Source: Thermococcus sp.
GTDB taxonomy: Archaea; Methanobacteriota_B; Thermococci; Thermococcales; Thermococcaceae
NCBI RefSeq assembly: GCF_026991495.1
Contig: NZ_JALXBJ010000088.1
Coordinates: 33,243 to 97,242, forward strand
Reading direction: 5' to 3'
Length of the DNA stretch: 64,000 nucleotides
The position numbers and the translations under genes are program-made. This document shows positions 59,274 to 64,000 of this stretch, piece after piece; the first letter of the stretch is position 1; each line of letters begins with the position of its first letter. The notes under the pieces were generated by a model that made no database searches, was not told the origin of the DNA, and saw nothing but the letters and a program-made list of their open reading frames with translations.

Positions 59274-60413
59274 TCACTCGCCGTAAAATGCCTTCAGATA
59301 GAGCTCCCTTATCTCCTCGGGCTTTGCCTCCACAGGGTTGAAGGCCATCAGCCCGTCGCGGTAGGCCCTCTCGGCCATTTCCTCCAGCCTTGAGGTGAAC
59401 CTCTCCTCGTCAACCAGCTCCCCCAGGCTCGGGACGTTGAGCCTCCTGTTGAGCTCTCTAACCGCCTGGATTAGGTCTTCGGCACCTTTCAGTCCGAGCT
59501 CCACCGCTATCTCCCCATAGCGCCTCCTCGCGTACTCGCTTCTGCCCGCGTTGAACTCCATCACGTATGGTATGAGAACCGCGTTGAGGAGGCCGTGGGG
59601 CCCTATCCACGCCGCCTTGTGGCTCATTGCATGGGCCAGGCCGAGGCGCGCGTTCAGGAAGGCTATTCCCGCCATTGTTGCCGCGTAGTGAACTTTCTCC
59701 CTTGCCTCCGGATCGCCATCAACCGACTTAGGAAGCCACTCGAAAACCGTCTTTATCGCCCTTATTGCCATTGCGTCGCTGAAGGGATTGGCAACTTTCG
59801 TCGTGTAGGCCTCCACCCCGTGAACGAGGACGTCTAACCCCGAGTTCCTGGCAACTTCTGCAGGCATCGTCTCGGGCAGCCTCGGGTCGAGGATCGCTGC
59901 TTCCGGTGCCACCTCCGGGCTCACGATGTTGTACTTTGCGCCACCCCTCTTGAGGACTGCCGCGGCAGAGACTTCACTTCCCGCGCCGCTCGTCGAGGGT
60001 ATTGCTATGAGCGGAGTTCTGAGCTTGGGAACCGGCTTGGGCTTCGAAAAGCGGTCTATGAAAGCTATCTCATCAAAGCTGAGCTCCAGAGCGTCGTAGA
60101 AGACCTTTAGGGCCTTGGCGGTGTCGATGACGCTACCGCCGCCGAGGGCAACGAGGGCATCGGGCCTGAACTCTCCCCGGACCTTGGGGAGGAGCTCCTC
60201 GACAGTCTCAACGCTCGGCTCGGATGGAACTCCGGGGATTGAGAAGACCTCCGCTCCCGCTTCCTCCACGTAGTCCTCCGCCTCTTTCAGGAAGCCGTGT
60301 CTCTTCATTGATCTTGAAGCCAAGATAAGAACGCGCTCGTGCCCCCGGAGTTCTCCTGATAGGGAGCTTAGACTCCCCTTCCCCTCAACTATCCTTGTTT
60401 TCAGCCAGAACAT
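59274..60413 (-). CDS. Iron-containing alcohol dehydrogenase
   Basis: The 379-residue protein belongs to the group III (iron-activated) alcohol dehydrogenases. The NAD(P)-binding motif ALGGGSVIDTAKAL is at about 90-103; metal ligands are the Asp in NSGLDVLVHGVEAY with the His of that stretch, and the two His in GLAHAMSHKAAW and WIGPHGLLNAV. In Thermococcales such enzymes reduce aldehydes or oxidise alcohols, balancing reductant. The start near 60413 follows GGTGGGGACA; the longer frame overlaps the MFS gene. Substrate unknown. Confidence 0.92.
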   Translation of the reverse strand: MFWLKTRIVEGKGSLSSLSGELRGHERVLILASRSMKRHGFLKEAEDYVEEAGAEVFSIPGVPSEPSVETVEELLPKVRGEFRPDALVALGGGSVIDTAKALKVFYDALELSFDEIAFIDRFSKPKPVPKLRTPLIAIPSTSGAGSEVSAAAVLKRGGAKYNIVSPEVAPEAAILDPRLPETMPAEVARNSGLDVLVHGVEAYTTKVANPFSDAMAIRAIKTVFEWLPKSVDGDPEAREKVHYAATMAGIAFLNARLGLAHAMSHKAAWIGPHGLLNAVLIPYVMEFNAGRSEYARRRYGEIAVELGLKGAEDLIQAVRELNRRLNVPSLGELVDEERFTSRLEEMAERAYRDGLMAFNPVEAKPEEIRELYLKAFYGE

Positions 60414-60447
60414 TGTCCCCACCATCTGCGGTTGCGCGTTAGGGCTT

Positions 60448-61653
60448 TTAACGTTCTCGGAGGATGGGGAGGAGGGCCGCGAGTACCGTACCCGCTGCCA
60501 GCGCGAAGTTGGGGGTAAATCCAAACTCCTCAACAATCAGCCCGCTCATCAGGTTACCGATTATAGCTCCCAGGGAGCTGACAAGGTTGTAGGCGCCTAT
60601 CAGAGACCCGCGCTTCTCCGGCGGTGCCCTGTGGGAGATTATCGAGGACGTTGAGACGCTTATGTACGACCACGTGTAGCCCGCTATGAAGTAGGAGATA
60701 AACGCTAAGATGAGGAAGAGGGATCCTTTAGTAAAACCCGACAGCATCAGTAAGAGGAACGCAACTCCCCTCAGGCCCAGGCCCCTCCTGAGAGCCCCAT
60801 AGCCCCCGCTCTCCCTCAGCCTCAGTCCCACGCGGGTGTACATGTAGGCTGAAACGGCGGAGTTGGCTATGCTCATGACGTAGAGCTCAGTCGCGCCCAG
60901 TCCCCTGCTTTTCAGAAGAACCGGGAACTGGGTGAAGTAGAGCATAGCCCCGACCCAGAAGAGAACCGTCGAAATGTAGAGCCTCCCAAAGCCCCCTGTG
61001 GAGAACCTCGGCAGGTGGGTTATCATGTTGGGCAGGTACCTGAACTTCTCAACCACGTAGCCGGTGTACATTCCAAGGACCCGCCTGTCAAGGTGCAGGG
61101 GAACCTCCTTTATAGTCTTGGCCCCCCAGGGAAAGGACAGCAGACCGATGATCCCCAAGACAACGAATATTTCCCTCAGGCTCAGGATCTGGGCCATCGC
61201 CAGGCCGAGGATCATGCCGGCCACCCACGCCCAGCCGCCTATCTCGTTGAACCTCCCTATCGCGTAGTCCCAGTCCTCAAGGCGGAAGACCTTGGTTATT
61301 ATGAGGATGGGAACCGGTATCGTCGCGGCTATGAAGAAGGTGTAGAGGGCGTTCACAAGCATAACCTGGGGGACGTTCTTTACGAGGGCAAAGAGGATAG
61401 AGGTCACGGCGGTGCCGAGAAAACCCGCCAAGAGGAAGGCCTTCCTCCTGTTCAGCCTGTCGCTCAGCTTACCCCAGAAGAGGCCACCCAGCATTGAGGC
61501 CGTACTCCCCACCGCGTTCACGGCCCCGACATCGGCCGGACCGCCGCCAACGCTCATCGTGAGGAGCGGGATCAAGGGCGCGGCCCCGCCCGTTGAGGCC
61601 CTAAAAGGAACAAAGGAGTAGAACCACCTGCCCGGGTCGGGCCTGTGCTTCAT
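60448..61653 (-). CDS. Major facilitator superfamily transporter
   Basis: The protein of about 401 residues has about 12 membrane helices. The loop between helices 2 and 3 has GLFWGKLSDRLNRRKAFLLAGFLG, the MFS motif A (GxLSDRxxRR), and the second half has PPEKRGSLIGAYNLVSSLGAIIGN. Such proteins move sugars, drugs or metabolites; substrate unknown. The ATG at 61653 puts helix 1 close to the start; a GTG at 61725 or TTG at 61716 is possible, since the TATA box CTTTTTAAAC lies at about 61750. The alcohol dehydrogenase gene follows. Confidence 0.87.
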   Translation of the reverse strand: MKHRPDPGRWFYSFVPFRASTGGAAPLIPLLTMSVGGGPADVGAVNAVGSTASMLGGLFWGKLSDRLNRRKAFLLAGFLGTAVTSILFALVKNVPQVMLVNALYTFFIAATIPVPILIITKVFRLEDWDYAIGRFNEIGGWAWVAGMILGLAMAQILSLREIFVVLGIIGLLSFPWGAKTIKEVPLHLDRRVLGMYTGYVVEKFRYLPNMITHLPRFSTGGFGRLYISTVLFWVGAMLYFTQFPVLLKSRGLGATELYVMSIANSAVSAYMYTRVGLRLRESGGYGALRRGLGLRGVAFLLLMLSGFTKGSLFLILAFISYFIAGYTWSYISVSTSSIISHRAPPEKRGSLIGAYNLVSSLGAIIGNLMSGLIVEEFGFTPNFALAAGTVLAALLPILRER

Positions 61654-61945
61654 CTGCCGCCCCTTTTCCAGGGTTTTAAGGGTTGTCTGTCTCCTCTTCC
61701 GCGGGCGGCCCTTCAAAACTCTCACCCCGTGTGGGGGAAGAAGAGGGGTTTAAAAAGTTGTGGTTAAAAAAGAGGTACTGTTTGGGTAAAATAGGTAGGA
61801 TGTGCGTTCATGAGTACTTTGGGAAAATGCCCTGAGCCACTAAAGGTTATATGGTGAAATCTAAATACAACTTTTTTAAACCCTAAGCCAGATATTAAAT
61901 GAACCAGAAGAAAGACAAAATAATACAAAATCTAAGAGAAATTAG
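61654..61945. other. Intergenic region, AT-rich, MFS promoter
   Basis: Contains a minus-strand TATA box CTTTTTAAAC (about 61750-61759) for the MFS gene. The right part (61770-61945) is AT-rich with short T and A runs, and on the minus strand lies downstream of the secreted-protein operon, so it probably includes its terminator. I see no gene. Confidence 0.5.
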
Positions 61946-62764
61946 CTATGGACCGGCGAACAGATATGTGTCTGGCGGCAGTACATAATTCCCGCCTTTC
62001 CAGTACCATTCCAGCGTTCCCATCTCGTATGGGTACGAGGAGGGATAATACTTGAAGTCAACGCCTGGGTACTCTAAACCTCCAATTACATAACCTGGTA
62101 CTATCTCAGCAACGTTCCCTTGAGTGCTGTATGTGGTTCTCCATGTATACCCGTAAGTCGAATCGTAGTATATGCTGTATTGATAGACAGACCACGGAGC
62201 ACTTACCGGTTCTCCTATTGACTCAGTTCCGAACTGGAAGAACTTTGCAGTGCCGTCAGTACCAACTAAGAAAAATTGATCTGGTGTACCAATATCCCCC
62301 TTCGATATGGGTACTTCCCACACTTTTTCCCCGTCAGCCATGAATGTAAAAGTTACTGTGGTACTAGACATAGATATTCTCACCGCAAGGTCTATTGGGG
62401 CTTCCCCTAGGTACTCTCCAAATGAGTAGTATACTCTCCCAGTTCTCAAATCCCATATATTCCACTGCATTATGTACTTTCCATCTGAATGGACTTCCCA
62501 GTCTGCTTGATAAACGAAATTAGAAATAACGATCCCATCGGGGCTTGAATAACCTCCAGCGACAGATAGCACTGAAGAAACCCTGTTTCCAGAGGGTATA
62601 TCGTTAGGGTTTACTTGAAAGGTAGTGTGCATCTCCACGACTTTTGTAGTTGTTACAGCTCCAGTATAATAACCCCCTATGTAGGCGTTACTGCTGTAAA
62701 CTACTCCCGCCGTTGCGGAAATTAGAATGAAAATCACTCCAAGAAGTACAAGGGGCTTTTTCAT
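61946..62764 (-). CDS. Secreted or membrane-anchored protein, unknown
   Basis: The 272-residue protein has an N-terminal signal/anchor (LVLLGVIFILISATAGVVYSS). The outside part is rich in Tyr, Ser, Gly and beta strands, for example WNIWDLRTGRVYYSFGEYLG and ISMSSTTVTFTFMADGEKVWEV, which is like a concanavalin-type jelly roll. There is no catalytic motif that I recognise. It overlaps its upstream neighbour by 4 nt and is AT-richer than the bulk of the window, so the pair may have been gained by transfer. Confidence 0.75.
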   Translation of the reverse strand: MKKPLVLLGVIFILISATAGVVYSSNAYIGGYYTGAVTTTKVVEMHTTFQVNPNDIPSGNRVSSVLSVAGGYSSPDGIVISNFVYQADWEVHSDGKYIMQWNIWDLRTGRVYYSFGEYLGEAPIDLAVRISMSSTTVTFTFMADGEKVWEVPISKGDIGTPDQFFLVGTDGTAKFFQFGTESIGEPVSAPWSVYQYSIYYDSTYGYTWRTTYSTQGNVAEIVPGYVIGGLEYPGVDFKYYPSSYPYEMGTLEWYWKGGNYVLPPDTYLFAGP

Positions 62765-63507
62765 TCATCCCCACCCCCAGTTACAGTAACCCGACGAGAG
62801 TCCTCGACGGTTCCCACTACACTCCTGCCGTAGTATTCGTGGGGTATTGAGACACTTGGTGAAATATAGTACTGCCCGCCTTTTATGAACTCGGGAATCT
62901 TGAGGTATCCCTTCACGACCACGCTGGAGTTCTTTTTTAGGGTAATTGGCTTGTTATCAAACTCAAACAGCATGTCCACGGGTACATCGTATCCAGCCGG
63001 GCACCTGAAATCGGGCGTGTCGAGGGCTTTCGGAAGCTTCTTCTTATTAACGTACTCGTTCCAAACGAAAATACGCTCCCTTATCCCATGTGGGCTGTTT
63101 ACGTAAACTTGTATCTCATTCGGCGCTTTGGAACCCCCCAGGTAGGTTATCCTGACCTCAACAGGTATCTTCTCCCCGGGCTTTGCATAGATGGTGCTCT
63201 CCTTTGGGCTGACTATCGAGATTTTTATTATCCCGAGGCCCCTCTCTACTATCTGCTCAGGTGTCAGGGACTCCAGGGCTATGGGAGTTCCATTCTTAAG
63301 ACGCTCCTTGATCCATGGGGGGTCAATTATCTTCGTGGTGTTCGGGGGCTTAAAGGAGTGTACCTCCTTCAAAAGGCTCTCCGGCATCATTGAGTCCACA
63401 TACTCTGGGCCGGTACTAGAATGAGGCACTGCAGTAGAGTAGTGTGCCGCTATCAAAAATGCTACAAACGCCAGCGGCACTGCAACCTGCCAGTACCGAA
63501 CTTTCAT
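62761..63507 (-). CDS. Secreted or membrane-anchored protein, unknown
   Basis: The 248-residue protein has an N-terminal signal anchor (WQVAVPLAFVAFLIAAHYSTA), then a polar segment (about 30-85), and an immunoglobulin-like beta domain (IIKISIVSPKESTIYAKPGEKIPVEVRITYLGG, about 95-125) with a second beta region ending in Gly/Asp. No enzyme motif is visible. It is the first gene of a two-gene operon; the TATA box AGTATATAAACG (about 63539-63550) lies 32-43 nt before the ATG. Function unknown; likely a surface protein working with its neighbour. Confidence 0.75.
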   Translation of the reverse strand: MKVRYWQVAVPLAFVAFLIAAHYSTAVPHSSTGPEYVDSMMPESLLKEVHSFKPPNTTKIIDPPWIKERLKNGTPIALESLTPEQIVERGLGIIKISIVSPKESTIYAKPGEKIPVEVRITYLGGSKAPNEIQVYVNSPHGIRERIFVWNEYVNKKKLPKALDTPDFRCPAGYDVPVDMLFEFDNKPITLKKNSSVVVKGYLKIPEFIKGGQYYISPSVSIPHEYYGRSVVGTVEDSRRVTVTGGGDE

Positions 63508-63797
63508 AATAACTACCAGACTGCTATATATCTCACTCGTTTATATACTTTTTGGCCTAACCATCCAAGGGTCCACCGAACCCTTTTAAACTCTATAGTG
63601 TAGTAATATCTCGTGGAGGTCACTCAATCGTGAACGTTACCACGTCACCTTAGAGGATTGACACCGTAAGGCATCCTTCAAAAACCGCCCTTGAGGTGTT
63701 AAGTCGATGGAAACCCTCTGGTCATATCACATCCTGAAGCCAGCATCACCAAGCAACAGGACGAATCCTGACAGCATGAAAAAAGAGTGGGAGGATT
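63508..63797. other. Intergenic region, no gene seen
   Basis: The left end holds the minus-strand promoter AGTATATAAACG (63539-63550) of the secreted-protein operon. From 63600 to 63790 there is no convincing frame or RNA gene; short reverse frames lack ribosome sites. The T-rich end of the acidic-protein gene transcript would fall near 63780. Confidence 0.5.
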
Positions 63798-63986
63798 TCA
63801 GTCTTCGTCATCCCAGTCCTCGTCGTAGTCTTCCTCGTCCTCCCACTCTTCTTCCTCTTCGTCCCACCCCTCTTCCTCGTCCCAGTCCTCGTAGGCCTCC
63901 TCAACGGCGTCGAGGGGCTCAAAATCCCCCTCTTCCTCTTCGACCTCTCTCCCTGGCCGGGCCTTCTTCCTGGGCGGGCAGTACAT
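63798..63986 (-). CDS. Small, extremely acidic protein
   Basis: The 62-residue protein starts with a short basic, Cys/Pro part (MYCPPRKKARPGR) and then consists mainly of Glu, Asp and Trp (VEEAYEDWDEEEGWDEEEEE and beyond), ending DWDDED. The ATG at 63986 follows GAGGTGGTAGGC, a strong ribosome site, so it is real and not just a low-complexity frame. Such tails may bind basic proteins such as archaeal histones or ribosomal proteins, or mimic DNA; this is inference. Nothing upstream is visible because the window ends. Confidence 0.7.
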   Translation of the reverse strand: MYCPPRKKARPGREVEEEEGDFEPLDAVEEAYEDWDEEEGWDEEEEEWEDEEDYDEDWDDED

Positions 63987-64000
63987 GCCTACCACCTCAC

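Overview
The window looks like chromosomal DNA of a hyperthermophilic euryarchaeon of the order Thermococcales, most likely a Thermococcus. The reasons are the gene families (topoisomerase VI, aIF2 gamma, aIF1A, ADP-forming acetyl-CoA synthetase beta subunit, archaeal phosphoglycerate kinase), lipoproteins with a Cys lipobox followed by Ser/Thr-rich linkers, a CGP-type C-terminal sorting tail, short TATA boxes close to start codons, GGTGA/GGAGG ribosome binding sites, an intron-containing elongator tRNA-Met and a C/D box guide RNA. No species name can be proved from the sequence alone.

Layout. 1-5.0 kb is a minus-strand informational operon: aIF1A, RIO1 kinase, KH protein, topoisomerase VI B and A, and an unknown protein cut by the window edge. 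5.1-12.1 kb is plus-strand: HAD hydrolase, lysine-dehydrogenase-like enzyme, Nep1, two paralogous helical-repeat proteins, a tRNA-binding protein, a C/D box sRNA on the other strand, a DMT transporter and an UPF0201 protein. 12.1-15.4 kb holds an ABC-2 exporter and an XRE regulator with two small membrane proteins under a tandem palindromic operator. 15.4-23.3 kb has the tRNA, a CcdA-like protein, a methyltransferase, SufBC, an unknown protein, an ATP-NAD kinase-like protein, a GNAT and an HTH regulator. 23.3-32.7 kb has a GH18/lamin-tail secreted protein, an HD hydrolase, an Mrr-like/PepSY-like protein, pgk with a glycolytic-regulator motif, ferredoxin, PadR and endonuclease III.

32.7-46.6 kb is dominated by surface genes: an operon of three lipoproteins, two of which share a repeated domain; a secreted metalloprotease whose signal peptide is out of frame across an eight-G run, followed by a CGP-tail protein; then PIN, aIF2 gamma, a DUF4139 protein and acdB.

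46.6-59.3 kb is a type I-B (Cst/Tneap) CRISPR-Cas locus: cas6, cas8b/cst1, cas7/cst2, cas5, cas3, an AAA ATPase, cas4, a 55-residue small ORF, cas1 and a second cas4-like gene on plus; then a TSUP permease and cas2 on minus, a leader of about 500 bp, and an array of 19 repeats with one spacer present twice. The most striking observation is that codons 3-8 of cas6 contain a 15-nt exact copy of repeat positions 2-16, followed by a 5-bp hairpin. This is a possible repeat mimic through which Cas6 could bind its own mRNA. 59.3-64 kb has an iron alcohol dehydrogenase, an MFS transporter, two unknown secreted proteins and a very acidic small protein.
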